Positions 34,051-43,243 of a DNA stretch of 64,000 nucleotides are shown in pieces. The stretch is from Polyangiaceae bacterium (GTDB taxonomy: Bacteria > Myxococcota_A > Polyangia > Polyangiales > Polyangiaceae). Position 1 is the first letter of the stretch, and each line of letters starts with the position of its first letter. Location of the stretch: contig JAICTZ010000026.1 of assembly GCA_025936115.1 (NCBI GenBank), positions 26,982 through 90,981 on the forward strand, read 5' to 3'. The translations under genes and the position numbers were made by a program. The notes beneath the pieces were generated by a model. It was not told the origin of the DNA. It did no database searches and saw only the letters and a list, made by a program, of their open reading frames with translations.

Positions 34051-34602
34051 TCAACGGCGTGTGCCGGTGCGTTTCGCGGCCTTCGATGCTTTCCGGGCGC
34101 GCTCGGGCGCCGGCGCGTGCGGCTCGGGGTGCGCGTGTGCGCGAGCCGCGTGCAAGTCGTGATGGCGGTGGTGGTCACTCGAGCCGCCGGCTCCGAGCGT
34201 GCTTTCGGCGACGTACTCCGCCCCGCCCTGGAGCACCCCGCGCGTTCCGATCATGCGGTCGGCGATGTCCTTCAACTGATCGGCCCTTCCCCGCATCACG
34301 ATCACCTCCAAGCAATGATCGTGGTCGAGGTGCACGTGCATGCTCGAACGCACCTGCTCGCCGAGACCGTGCTGCAGCTCGGTGAGCCGCGCGGAAAGCT
34401 CGCGAATGTGATGATTGTAGACCAACGTCACCGCCGCGAACGCCGGCACCCGCTCGCGTGGCGACGAGCGGCTGAGCTCGGCGCGCGCCAAATCGCGCAG
34501 CACCTCCGAACGGTTACAGCCGCGCGCGGCAGCAAGCTCGTCGAGACCCTCGAGCAAGCTCGGTTCCATCGCGACGCCGAAGCGGACGAGGTCGTCCTTC
34601 AT
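34051..34602 (-). CDS. nikR: NikR-type nickel-responsive regulator with His-rich tail
   Basis: A 183-residue ribbon-helix-helix repressor. The N-terminal DNA-binding strand and helices (MKDDLVRFGVAM, NRSEVLRDLAR) precede an ACT-like domain with the high-affinity nickel ligands H78, H89, H91 and C97 (HVHLDHDHC), matching E. coli H76, H87, H89 and C95. The protein continues about 45 residues past the normal end with DHHRHHDLHAARAHAHPEPH (eight histidines) and a basic tail, an extra metal-binding segment not usual in NikR. No nickel uptake or nickel enzyme gene is nearby; it lies between two glycosyltransferases. Confidence 0.9.
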   Translation of the reverse strand: MKDDLVRFGVAMEPSLLEGLDELAAARGCNRSEVLRDLARAELSRSSPRERVPAFAAVTLVYNHHIRELSARLTELQHGLGEQVRSSMHVHLDHDHCLEVIVMRGRADQLKDIADRMIGTRGVLQGGAEYVAESTLGAGGSSDHHRHHDLHAARAHAHPEPHAPAPERARKASKAAKRTGTRR

Positions 34603-34631
34603 GCGCGGACTCTAGCCCCGAGTCGGACGCG

Positions 34632-35747
34632 CTACCAAGTCACGGCTTGGGAGCCGCGCAGAAAGCGCCAGAGGCCGACGACCGCCGCCGCGTTCAAAAC
34701 CACGAACGTCCGCGCGATCACGCCCGCACGTCCGACGCGGGGACCGAGCAAGGCAAGCGCGTAACAGAACACCTGCGCGAGCCACAGCGTGCGCCAGCCG
34801 AGCGTCAACTGCGGCGGGAGCGCCTGGTCGAAGCCGAGCGCCGCCGATCCCACGAACAGGAACAAGAGCGCCCAGGGGCAAACGAGGCGCAGGAGTTTGT
34901 GCGACACGAGCTCGAACCAAACGCCGTTTTTGCCCGGCACGAGCAGCCACGGCATCATCGCGACGAGCTGGTAATTGCCGGCGAGCGTCCGCACCTTGCG
35001 CCCGAACTCGCGGTCGTCGTCGCACGCTTCGTCGAACGCGAGCGCCCGCTCCGAGAGCACGGTGCGCTTCTTCGAGCGTACGAGCGAGAGCGGCACGAAC
35101 ATGTCGTCGAGCAGGACGTCGCAAGGCAGCGCGCTGAAGTCTTCGCGCCGCACGGCGTAGAGGCTGCCGCTCACGCCGACCATCGAGCCGCGCCGAGCTT
35201 CGCACGTTCGAATGAAGCGTTCGTAGCGCCAGTACGCGCTCGGCCCGGTTTCGCCCGCGAGCACGAGCGTGCCGGAAACGCAGCCGATCGCCGGATCCGC
35301 GAGCGGTTCGAGCAAAGCGCGCAGCGACGGCGGCGAGAGCGTCTGGCGCACGTCGGTCATGAGCAGGACCTCGCCGCGCGCCTCTTCGCGTAAGAGATTG
35401 AGCGCGCTCGGCTTGCCCCGGCGCTCCGAGGTCGCGAAGATTCGGACGCGCGGATCGTCCCGCGCGAGCTCTTCGGCGAGCGCGACGGTGGTGTCGGTCG
35501 AGCCGTCCGAGCACACGAGGATTTCGAGCATTTCGCGCGGGTATTCGAGCTCGGACAGGCTGCGGATTTTTTCGGCGAGGTAGCGCTCGCCGTTGTGCAC
35601 CGCGATGCACACGCTGACGAGCGGCTCGAAGTCGCTGCGACCGCGCAGCGCGCGCGGCGCGACCCGTGACCACACGAGGAGCAACAGCGGATAGCCCGCG
35701 TACGTATAAACGAGCAGGACGAGCGCGCCGAGCGCCACCGCCGTCAT
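34632..35747 (-). CDS. GT2 membrane glycosyltransferase
   Basis: A 371-residue processive-type GT2 enzyme. An N-terminal helix anchors it; the GT-A domain has VSVCIAVHNGERYL, SDGSTDTT, the acidic TDVRQ and LDDMFVP, and a conserved DREFGRKVRTLAGNYQ near the active-site end, followed by three C-terminal transmembrane helices. It should elongate a lipid-linked glycan at the inner membrane. The start codon overlaps the stop of the GT4 gene by four bases (ATGA), the third gene of a tightly coupled operon. Confidence 0.9.
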   Translation of the reverse strand: MTAVALGALVLLVYTYAGYPLLLLVWSRVAPRALRGRSDFEPLVSVCIAVHNGERYLAEKIRSLSELEYPREMLEILVCSDGSTDTTVALAEELARDDPRVRIFATSERRGKPSALNLLREEARGEVLLMTDVRQTLSPPSLRALLEPLADPAIGCVSGTLVLAGETGPSAYWRYERFIRTCEARRGSMVGVSGSLYAVRREDFSALPCDVLLDDMFVPLSLVRSKKRTVLSERALAFDEACDDDREFGRKVRTLAGNYQLVAMMPWLLVPGKNGVWFELVSHKLLRLVCPWALLFLFVGSAALGFDQALPPQLTLGWRTLWLAQVFCYALALLGPRVGRAGVIARTFVVLNAAAVVGLWRFLRGSQAVTW

Positions 35748-36901
35748 GCGCGTAGGTTTTCGCCCGTCACGGCGGGGCGCGGCGCCGTGCGCGCCGGCGT
35801 GACGACCTGCTCGTACAGCTCTTCGTAGCGTTCGGCCATTTGCGAGAGCGAGTAACGAGCGAGCACGGTTTCGCGACCTGCCTGGCCGAGCCTGAGCCCG
35901 GCGGTCGGCTGGCCCGCGAGGGTCACGAGCTCACGCAAGAGCGCTTTCTCGTCACCGGACGCCACCAGCATGCCGTTTTTGCCCGAGTCGATCAGATCGG
36001 GGATGCCGCCGACCGCCGTGCTCACGACGGGAACACCCGTCGCCATCGCCTCGAGCAAGCCGAGCGGCAACCCTTCGGTCCGCGAGGAGAGCACGAACGC
36101 ATCCATGGCCGCGATATACGGCGCCGCGTCGGCCCGCGCGCCGATGAGATGGCAATACTCGGCGCGCCAGGTTTCGCTGCACGCCTTTTCGAGCGCGGCG
36201 CGCTCGGGGCCGTCCCCGACGAGCATGAGCTGGCGACGTTCGTCGAGGAGCGGCGCCATGGCGCGAATCAGGAGCGCTTGGTCCTTCTCGGGCGCGAGTC
36301 GGCCCACGCTACCGACGAGCCACGAGTCGCCAGGAATGCCGAGCTCTTGCCGCACGCGCGCGCGCGACTCGGCATTGGGCGCAAAGCGCGTCACGTCGAT
36401 GCCGTTCGGAATGACGTGAATGCGGCCCGGGTCGCACTCCGCACGTTCGGCGGCCACTTTGGCGAGCGCGGGCGTCACGGCGACATAGGCGTCGACGAGC
36501 GTCGCTGCCGTGCGGCGCAGCCACAGTCGTCGCGCCGCGTCGGGATTCATGCCGTGTTTCGTGTGGACGCTCTTGGCGCGCACGAGGCTCGCGGCCGGAG
36601 CGCCGTAGATCATCGCATGCGGATTGTGCGTGTGCACCACGTCGACGCTCTCACCATTGAGCAGCGCGGCGAGTCGCACGGGCAGAGACGCGTCGAGCCC
36701 CGAGTACTTCGGCATCGTTTCGGCGCGCACGTCGGCGGCCCGGAACAGCTCGGCGAGCGGCCCTTCGGGCTCGGGCGCGATCGAAATCGCGATCACGCGA
36801 TGGCCGCGTTTGCGCTGCCAGCTCGCCAGATCGAGCGCCACGCGCTCCTGTCCACCCATACCGAAGGACGAGAGAACGTGCGCAATCGAAAAAGTGCTCA
36901 T
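35744..36901 (-). CDS. GT4 glycosyltransferase
   Basis: A 385-residue GT-B enzyme of family 4. The N-terminal glycine loop (SSFGMGGQERV), VHTHNPHAM, PNGIDVTRF, GRLAPEKDQ and the donor-binding SSRTEGLPLGLLEAMATG pattern are all present. The ATG at 36901 shares four bases with the stop of the sugar transferase gene. It probably adds a nucleotide-sugar unit to the undecaprenyl-linked oligosaccharide. Confidence 0.93.
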   Translation of the reverse strand: MSTFSIAHVLSSFGMGGQERVALDLASWQRKRGHRVIAISIAPEPEGPLAELFRAADVRAETMPKYSGLDASLPVRLAALLNGESVDVVHTHNPHAMIYGAPAASLVRAKSVHTKHGMNPDAARRLWLRRTAATLVDAYVAVTPALAKVAAERAECDPGRIHVIPNGIDVTRFAPNAESRARVRQELGIPGDSWLVGSVGRLAPEKDQALLIRAMAPLLDERRQLMLVGDGPERAALEKACSETWRAEYCHLIGARADAAPYIAAMDAFVLSSRTEGLPLGLLEAMATGVPVVSTAVGGIPDLIDSGKNGMLVASGDEKALLRELVTLAGQPTAGLRLGQAGRETVLARYSLSQMAERYEELYEQVVTPARTAPRPAVTGENLRA

Positions 36902-37716
36902 CGGCCGACTCCTCGAAACATGACTAAGGGTGTCCTGAACAAGATGCTGATTTCGAGCCTCAGATAGGTCCAAAAGTTTTCGAGCGCCGCCACGTAGGCG
37001 AGGTCGAACAAGAGCTTGGTGCGCATGTCGTCGGCGAGCGAGCCCTCGGCTTCTTCGAAGTGGAAGGGATTGACGATGGTTTCACCGAGCGCCGCGATCT
37101 CGCTGCCCTCCGGCGGGCGCCCCGTATACGTGAGCGAAACTTGCGCGAGCCCCGTGATCCCGGGTTTCGCCCCGCGCAGCCGCTCCTCGAAGAACGGAAT
37201 GGCGCAGGCAAGATTTTCCAGTAATTCGGGACGCTCCGGCCGCGGGCCGACGACGCTCATGTCGCCCGTGAGCACGTTCCAGAGCTGCGGCAGCTCGTCG
37301 AGCCGCGTCTTGCGCAGGAAGCGGCCGATGCGCGTGATGCGCGGGTCGTTTTCTTCGGCCAATACGGCGCCCGTGCCTCGCTCGGCATCGACACGCATGG
37401 AGCGGAATTTGATCATTCGAAAGCGGCCGAAATGAAGCTCCCCGTTCGCTCTTCTCGCCTCCAGCATCGAAGCGCGCCATTGTCGGTAAAAAATTGGACC
37501 CTTCGAGTCGAGCCGCACGGCCAGGGCGATGAGTGCAAAGATGGGCGCACCCAAGACGAGACCGATGCTGGCAATCAAAATGTCGATGGCGCGTTTCGTG
37601 AAACGGACGGCGAGACCCCTCGGCAACACCTCGAGAGACACGTCCTGTGAAACCGGCACTTCCCGCGAGATCTGATAGGATGCGGAAGCGAGGCGGACGG
37701 AAGAAGGAACTGCCAT
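36898..37716 (-). CDS. Phosphoglycosyl transferase initiating the repeat unit
   Basis: A 272-residue monotopic phosphoglycosyl transferase (Bac_transf family). A helix (about 45-65) is followed by KFRSM, the catalytic-type DPRITRIGRFLRKTRLDELPQ segment, NVLTGDMSVVGPRPE and KPGITGLAQVS. It transfers a sugar-1-phosphate to undecaprenyl phosphate, starting the repeat unit. It lacks the N-terminal four-helix region of WbaP/WcaJ. The ATG at 37716 has AAAGG six bases upstream and shares its CATG with the divergent anti-sigma kinase gene. First gene of a minus-strand operon with GT4 and GT2. Confidence 0.93.
   Translation of the reverse strand: MAVPSSVRLASASYQISREVPVSQDVSLEVLPRGLAVRFTKRAIDILIASIGLVLGAPIFALIALAVRLDSKGPIFYRQWRASMLEARRANGELHFGRFRMIKFRSMRVDAERGTGAVLAEENDPRITRIGRFLRKTRLDELPQLWNVLTGDMSVVGPRPERPELLENLACAIPFFEERLRGAKPGITGLAQVSLTYTGRPPEGSEIAALGETIVNPFHFEEAEGSLADDMRTKLLFDLAYVAALENFWTYLRLEISILFRTPLVMFRGVGR
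37704..37708 (+). promoter_or_regulatory. RBS of the RsbW-type gene inside the sugar transferase gene
   Basis: AAGGA six bases before the ATG at 37715. It lies within the coding sequence of the divergent sugar transferase, showing that the two genes begin head to head with no spacer. Confidence 0.65.
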
Positions 37717-38167
37717 GATTCGCCTTTCGGTACCCGGCAACCTGCGCTATCGAGACATCGTGCTGCGCGTAGTTGCTTCGGCGTGTCGCCTGCTGCGACC
37801 GCACCGAGCAACTAAGCAAGAAACAAGCCGTGAGGGTGAAGCGGCCGACTTCGACGACAAAGTCGTCTCCGCCGTCGGCGAGGCATTCAACAACGTGGCA
37901 ATTCACGCCTACCGAGGCCGATCGGCGGGCGCGGTGGAGCTCGAGCTCGACGTGGGCGAGGACGCTGTGACCATTCGCCTCTGCGACACGGGCAAGAGTT
38001 ACGATCCGACGCACCAGCCGCCGCCGGAGCTCGACCTGCTCCCGGACTCGGGCATGGGGCTTTACATCATGCGCTCGTGCATGGACCACGTGAGCTATCG
38101 GGCGGGCAACCCGCCCCACGAGCCGAACGTCCTAACGATGAGCAAACGCTACCCCGCTCAGGCGTGA
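37715..38167 (+). CDS. Anti-sigma factor-type serine kinase (RsbW/SpoIIAB family)
   Basis: A 150-residue GHKL ATPase. The N box is GEAFNNVAIHAY (55-66), with G1 CDTGKSYDP and G2 GMGLYIMRSCMD. Family members bind and inhibit a partner (usually a sigma factor) and phosphorylate a STAS antagonist on serine. No sigma factor lies nearby. A STAS protein (60298) and a SpoIIE-type phosphatase (46274) are in the same locus and are its probable partners. The basic stretch at 25-40 is longer than usual. Its start codon overlaps that of the divergent sugar transferase. Confidence 0.9.
   Translation: MIRLSVPGNLRYRDIVLRVVASACRLLRPHRATKQETSREGEAADFDDKVVSAVGEAFNNVAIHAYRGRSAGAVELELDVGEDAVTIRLCDTGKSYDPTHQPPPELDLLPDSGMGLYIMRSCMDHVSYRAGNPPHEPNVLTMSKRYPAQA
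37723..37727 (-). promoter_or_regulatory. RBS of the sugar transferase inside the RsbW-type gene
   Basis: AAAGG on the minus strand, six bases before the ATG at 37716. It lies within the first codons of the divergent kinase gene. Confidence 0.55.
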
Positions 38168-38241
38168 GGAGTACCACTTCACCAGTCTTGAACGGCCAGA
38201 CCGCGATCGCGTCCGCCGGTCTCGCCGGTTTCTAGTGTGGC

Positions 38242-39603
38242 CTATCGCCACTCATGCCGATCGAGATCTGCTCCTGCCAAAGACTGGCGAGTAGTGCTGC
38301 GCGGGCTTGCCGGCGCCGCCCCGCACGCGAGCTCGAGCGCCCGCGCGAATTCACCGGCGAGGCTTCTGCGATCGAAGCGTTCCACGTCGATTGCGCTCGA
38401 CGTGAGCGGGAGCGTGCCCTCGACGAAGGCGCGAACGGCGCGTTCGAGCGCTGCAGCGATGGCGCTCGGGTCGTTCGGCGCGACGAGCTCGCCGAGTCGG
38501 TGCCGCCGCACGAGACGCGCGAGCGCGCCTTCGGCCGTGAGCACGAGCGCCGGCCGTTTGAGCCGCATGATCTCGAAGATTTTGGCCGGGTAGATGCGTT
38601 CGGCGCCGGGCAGATCGGCGAGCAAGCAGAGGGCCAAGTGGCTCGCGGCGAGCGCGGAGAGCGCCTGCGCGTGCGGTAGATAGCCGATGCGTTCGACCCC
38701 TAGCGCGTCGGCGCCATCGAACGCGTCGGCTTCGGTTTCCACGATCCGGCCGACGAACTGCACGGCGAGCCGCGCGGCGAGCGCGCGTTCTCGTTCATGA
38801 AACAAGCGCACGCCGTCGAGGAAACCGCGCGCGCTCGTCAGACGAAAGACCGTGCCCGTGTAGGTGATGAGCAGCCGATCGCTTGGAGGCGCAGGCAGCT
38901 CGGCGGGAAAATCGGCTGAATCGTAGCCGTTCGGGATCGCGAACGTGCGCGCGGGATCGAGCGAGGGGAAGCGCTCGAGCAAGTGCTCGCGAAATTCTTC
39001 CGTCGCGGTGGTGACGGCGCTGGCCCGGGCGAGTACGGCGCGTTCGAGCCGTTCGGCGGCGCGTGCGGAGCCAGACATTTCGTAGATGGAGTTCGTGGTG
39101 GTCCACTCGTCGCGGTAGTCGAGGACGAACGGCGTGCGGCAGACGCCGGCGGCGAGGAGCCCGAGCAAGAACTGCGAAAACGGAGGGCCGCTGATGAGCA
39201 CCACGTCGTCCTGTTCGGCGCGCAAGCGGCGCACGAGCGCCTGAGCCGCGCCGGGTAGCCACAGCACCTGCGGATCGGGGACGAGGAGCTTGCGTCCGAG
39301 TTGCGCCAGAGCTCGTAGCGGCCGCTGCGAGCGTCGTTTCGGCGCGTCGGCGTGGGCACGCCAGGCGATATCCTTCGCCGCGTAGCTCGGCTCGAGCGTC
39401 GGCGCGCGCAGGATCGAGACAGCCTGCGGCACCTCTTGCAAGAGCGACGGATCGAGCACGGGGACGCTCGGGCGTTCCACGCTGAGCACACACGGCCGCA
39501 CGCCGTGTTCCGGCAAATACTTCACGAGCTTCAACATGCGCTGCACGCCCGCGCCGCCCACGGGTGGGAACGCGTACGCCACGACGAGCACGCGCAGGCT
39601 CAT
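38242..39603 (-). CDS. GT4-type glycosyltransferase
   Basis: A 453-residue GT-B enzyme. The start at 39603 has GGAG four bases upstream and gives MSLRVLVVAYAFPPVGGAGVQ, a typical N-terminus; the longer frame is rejected. LDYRDEWTTTN, IPNGYDSADF, TYTGTV and the C-terminal IFEIMRLKRP match the WbuB/family 4 subgroup. It overlaps the heparinase-like gene by four bases, so the two are coupled. The sugar donor is unknown. Confidence 0.9.
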   Translation of the reverse strand: MSLRVLVVAYAFPPVGGAGVQRMLKLVKYLPEHGVRPCVLSVERPSVPVLDPSLLQEVPQAVSILRAPTLEPSYAAKDIAWRAHADAPKRRSQRPLRALAQLGRKLLVPDPQVLWLPGAAQALVRRLRAEQDDVVLISGPPFSQFLLGLLAAGVCRTPFVLDYRDEWTTTNSIYEMSGSARAAERLERAVLARASAVTTATEEFREHLLERFPSLDPARTFAIPNGYDSADFPAELPAPPSDRLLITYTGTVFRLTSARGFLDGVRLFHERERALAARLAVQFVGRIVETEADAFDGADALGVERIGYLPHAQALSALAASHLALCLLADLPGAERIYPAKIFEIMRLKRPALVLTAEGALARLVRRHRLGELVAPNDPSAIAAALERAVRAFVEGTLPLTSSAIDVERFDRRSLAGEFARALELACGAAPASPRSTTRQSLAGADLDRHEWR

Positions 39604-41810
39604 CGAGCTCCGCAGCGCGCCGTCGTGCGCACGAAGCCGCCGCTCGTCGCGACGAGCGCCGCGCCGCCTTCTGCGGGTGCGATCCCCACGTGGCACGCGC
39701 CGTCGACATCGACGCGATAGTGCCGGCCCGGCGTGAGCCCCGCCACCACGAGCACGTCGAGCGCGCCGTCGAGGGTCGCTTCCGCCCGTGTGTCGGGTTC
39801 GGCAAAGAGCACGCCGACGCTCTCTCCCGCTCCCCGCACCGCCACGCCACGCGCGTGCTGTCCGTTGAGCACGCGCGCGGGCGGGGGCGCCGCGGCGGCC
39901 GGCCCCGCGCTGTTAGCGTGCAAAAAGCCACGTGTGAGCGCGCCGGTCGGACTCTCGATTTCGAGCCGCCACATCGGGCCCCACGGCTTGTTGGCGCGAT
40001 GCGAGCCCTCGCCGGAGGGAGTCGGTTCGCGCGGCGCCGTATGCGGCGCGCCGGCCGGCTCGAGCGTGCGAACGTCGACGCGCGAGCTGCCGACGACGGC
40101 GCTCGCGAGATCACCGTCGAGCGCAGGCTGCTTCGTGAGGTGCGCGGCCCAAACGACCTTCACGTCCGGCTCGTCGACTTCGACGCGATCATCGACGATC
40201 ACGAGGGCGGGCCGCACGAAGACGAGGCTGCGCGTGGCCTTGCGCACCGTGCGTGTCTTGCAGCCGTCGCGGGCGCACTTGGGCGCGTACGCTTCGCCGA
40301 TGTCGCCGACCGCGAGCGTGACCTTGCCGTCGTCGCCGAAGCGTGTGGTCTTCACGCGGTCGCCGCCCCACACGCCTTGATTCGGCGGGTACGTGAGGTG
40401 CCGGCCGCCGTCGTCGATGAGCAACGTGTTGTGGTTGATCGTCGCTGAACCTTCGGAGTCGCCCCCGTCGACCAAGAGCCCGTCGGCGCCACGAAAGAGC
40501 TCGAAATGGCCTTGATCCGCGTCCTGGTGATCTTCCGCCAACCAGGGGCCTGCTTGAAAAGAGACCCACGTCGCGGCCGGTGACCAGTCGCTGCGCGCGA
40601 ACGTGAGCCCCTCACCCGCGAGATGCAGACTCGTCTTCGCAGGGTCGCGCGGGGAGCGTTCGGGCGCTGACGGTCGATCCGCGAGCAGTCCCACCCAGGC
40701 CTGCTCTCGCCGCAGCGGCGGCAGGGCGTGACGCACGAGCCATCGGCCTTCCGCGGCACGCGGGTCACCGATACCGTCGAGCGCTACGACCGCCGCCGAC
40801 AGACCGAGCGCCGACGGCACGGCAGGGTGCTCCCCCCAAGTGCCTCCGTCGTAGACGGAGTGCTCGTCGGGCAAGAGCGCGTGCGCATGGTGCGCCGGGG
40901 TATCGCCGAGCCAGGGCAAGTGGCGCGCGATGTCGACGCCCGCACCCGTGCGAAACGCCTCCGCGACGAGCGCGACTTCCATCGTCGTGTATTCGCCGTA
41001 TTGATAGCCTTCCGGCCAACCGCCGCCCCGAAGCTCGTCACGCAACGCGGGCAGCGCCCGCGTCGAAAGCTCCTTCCGTGCCTGGGCGAGCCAGCCGTCC
41101 GCGGCGGTCGATTCGCCTGCCGCAGCGAGCCCCGCGAAGCTCAGCGCGGTCAGATAGCCCCAGTAGTAGTTCGCGATCGGACGATCGCGCAGGTAGCCGT
41201 CCGTCTGGTACCACGCGAGCCAGCGCTCGAGGCGTCCGAGCGCCCTTGCACGCAAGGCCGGGTCGAAGCCCGGCGCGCCACGCAACCAGTCGCACGCGAG
41301 CGCGGTGTAGGCGCCGAAGGTGCGGATACCGTAGCCGGAATCGTAGTGCACCACGTCGTCGCCACCCTGGTGATCGCCGACCGCGAGGCGATCATCCAAG
41401 AGCGCAGTCAGATACCTGAGCGCGCCCTCGGCGTAGCGGGCGTCGCCCGTGGCGTGCCAAATCAGCGCGAGATCGGCGACGGCATCCGCCCATTGGAAAC
41501 CCTGGTAACCCGAATCGACGGGCTTCGCGAGCGCTTCGTCGGCTCGCGCGAGCACGAAGCGATACGCCTCCGTTTGCGCGCGTGCGGACTCACGCAAGCG
41601 CTCGAGCGCGGCCGCGTCGAGCAGGATGCGCCGCGCGCCGCCCGTCGGCTGCACGGGAGCGAGCGTCGCGGGGCCGAGGCCGGTCACCGGAGTGTGCGTC
41701 ACCTCGGCGACCCGCTCGCGCGAGCCCACGTGCTTGAGCCCGAGTCGCACACAAGCGGCGACCACGATCAGGAGTCCACCGACGAGAGCGAGAGTGCGCA
41801 GACGGAGCAT
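39600..41810 (-). CDS. Heparinase II/III-like lipoprotein in the polysaccharide locus
   Basis: A 736-residue lipoprotein (VAAC, C20) starting at the ATG at 41810, which has GAAGG six bases upstream (a second ATG is two codons earlier). The helical domain (SGYGIRTFGAYTALACDWL, WPEGYQYG) and beta domain (EDHQDADQGHFELF, SATINHNTLLIDD) parallel the protein at 25036-27633, showing common origin, but it has no MYXO-CTERM tail. A lyase inside a biosynthetic locus may trim, release or turn over the same polymer in the periplasm. It is translated with the neighbouring GT4 and lies ten bases from wzy. Confidence 0.85.
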   Translation of the reverse strand: MLRLRTLALVGGLLIVVAACVRLGLKHVGSRERVAEVTHTPVTGLGPATLAPVQPTGGARRILLDAAALERLRESARAQTEAYRFVLARADEALAKPVDSGYQGFQWADAVADLALIWHATGDARYAEGALRYLTALLDDRLAVGDHQGGDDVVHYDSGYGIRTFGAYTALACDWLRGAPGFDPALRARALGRLERWLAWYQTDGYLRDRPIANYYWGYLTALSFAGLAAAGESTAADGWLAQARKELSTRALPALRDELRGGGWPEGYQYGEYTTMEVALVAEAFRTGAGVDIARHLPWLGDTPAHHAHALLPDEHSVYDGGTWGEHPAVPSALGLSAAVVALDGIGDPRAAEGRWLVRHALPPLRREQAWVGLLADRPSAPERSPRDPAKTSLHLAGEGLTFARSDWSPAATWVSFQAGPWLAEDHQDADQGHFELFRGADGLLVDGGDSEGSATINHNTLLIDDGGRHLTYPPNQGVWGGDRVKTTRFGDDGKVTLAVGDIGEAYAPKCARDGCKTRTVRKATRSLVFVRPALVIVDDRVEVDEPDVKVVWAAHLTKQPALDGDLASAVVGSSRVDVRTLEPAGAPHTAPREPTPSGEGSHRANKPWGPMWRLEIESPTGALTRGFLHANSAGPAAAAPPPARVLNGQHARGVAVRGAGESVGVLFAEPDTRAEATLDGALDVLVVAGLTPGRHYRVDVDGACHVGIAPAEGGAALVATSGGFVRTTARCGAR

Positions 41811-41819
41811 GATCATCCT

Positions 41820-43217
41820 TCAGGCGTGTGCGGCGTGCGTGTAGAGGTAAACGAGGGCAATAATCGCACCGTCGATCAACACGAGGGCCACGCCGTCGAG
41901 CGCGCGCAGCCGCACGCGAAACCAGGGGGCGTGGGAGCGCACGGCCGAATAGAGCCCTCCAGCGAGGCCGAGATAAATCCAAAGCACGTAGTGATAGGAA
42001 AACGATAGAAAGAAGATGCCGACGGCGAGCCCGGCGAAAGCAGCGAGATAAGTCATCGCCCAGCGCCGCGCGACGATCGCTTCGTCCTCGGGCTGACCGC
42101 GCCGCGGCCGCGGGAAGCGCCGCAGTATCTCGATTGGGATTTTCGCCGAGAGGTATAGAATTGCCGTAAATAGCAGCATACCGGGCAAGCCGAGCTCGGC
42201 GAGCGTCAAGAGATAGGAGTTGTGGGCCGTCATGTAGTGATAGTCGGTGAAGTGTCCGAGGCCGACGCCCGTGAGCGGGTGCGAGCGCCACATCGAGAGC
42301 GCCTCCGCCCAGCAGTCGATGCGCTCGAGCGTCGAGCTCGACGCCTCCTCGCCGCTACGTCCGCCGAGCAAGAGCAGCGGAACCGCGAGCACACCGCCGA
42401 CCGCGAGGCCACCGTAACCGAAGCGCTTGACGAAGAAGACGGCGAGTACCGCGAGGAATACGAGCTGTCCGCCGCGCGACTCCGTGAGCACGGCGCAGAG
42501 CCCGACGAGCCCGAGCGTGAGCACCGTCAGTACGCCGCGCGTCAGCGAGCGCCGCTTGCGCCCGAGCGCGAAGGCGAGCGGCAGGCCGGCGCCGCCCGCG
42601 AGCGCGAGCTCGTTCGGATCCTGCAGCGTTCCGCGGTAGCGCACGCGTCCTTGGCCGATCGAGGTCGTGCCGAAGAGACCGATGCGCTCGCACATGTACT
42701 CGGCGTCGGGCTCGGCGTCGCCCTGGTAACAGGTGCGGGACGTTTCGCAGGGCCGTCCGTCGTACCTGCCCGACGCCGTGTCGGACGGCGTCGATTCGTC
42801 GATCACGACGCAGCCCCGCGACGCGAAGCCCTGCTCGGCGCCGACGCCGCACACGAACAAGACGACGGCGAGCACCACGCCCGAAACGAGCTCGAGCGCG
42901 CGAAAGGACTGCACGGCGTGCGCGATACCGAGATAGAGCGCGACGCAGACTGCGAGTGTCGTCAGCGGCTTCGCCGCTTCGGCCGCGCCGTGCACGAGTG
43001 CCGTAATCACCGCATACACGAAGAAGACGAGCACGAGCCAGAGCTGTGGAGTTTTGCGCCAGCGCACGTTGCCTATGCGCAAATCGATCACCATGCCCAA
43101 TAGCCAGAGTCCAAAACACAGATACAGAAAGGGCACGGCGCGAAGCGGGCCAAAATACTCTTGTGGGCGGACGTAAATTAAAAATACGAGCGCGATGATT
43201 CCGGGTATGGCAAACAT
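41820..43217 (-). CDS. O-antigen ligase/Wzy-type polymerase
   Basis: A 465-residue polytopic membrane protein of the Wzy_C/O-antigen ligase superfamily with about ten helices, the start YVRPQEYFGPL, a periplasmic loop with six cysteines (about 145-190) and the conserved late segment MWRSHPLTGVGLGHFTDYHYMTAHNSYL. It most likely polymerises repeat units in the periplasm; a ligase role is possible. The Cys-rich loop is not usual. It is divergent from wza with only 26 bases between them. Confidence 0.9.
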   Translation of the reverse strand: MFAIPGIIALVFLIYVRPQEYFGPLRAVPFLYLCFGLWLLGMVIDLRIGNVRWRKTPQLWLVLVFFVYAVITALVHGAAEAAKPLTTLAVCVALYLGIAHAVQSFRALELVSGVVLAVVLFVCGVGAEQGFASRGCVVIDESTPSDTASGRYDGRPCETSRTCYQGDAEPDAEYMCERIGLFGTTSIGQGRVRYRGTLQDPNELALAGGAGLPLAFALGRKRRSLTRGVLTVLTLGLVGLCAVLTESRGGQLVFLAVLAVFFVKRFGYGGLAVGGVLAVPLLLLGGRSGEEASSSTLERIDCWAEALSMWRSHPLTGVGLGHFTDYHYMTAHNSYLLTLAELGLPGMLLFTAILYLSAKIPIEILRRFPRPRRGQPEDEAIVARRWAMTYLAAFAGLAVGIFFLSFSYHYVLWIYLGLAGGLYSAVRSHAPWFRVRLRALDGVALVLIDGAIIALVYLYTHAAHA

Positions 43218-43243
43218 GTTATTTCGTGTTTAGATATTGAGCG

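Noticed and set aside
38198..38222. AGACCG/CGGTCT repeat between two convergent genes
   Set aside because: Six-bp stem with a long loop and no T run; not convincing as a terminator.
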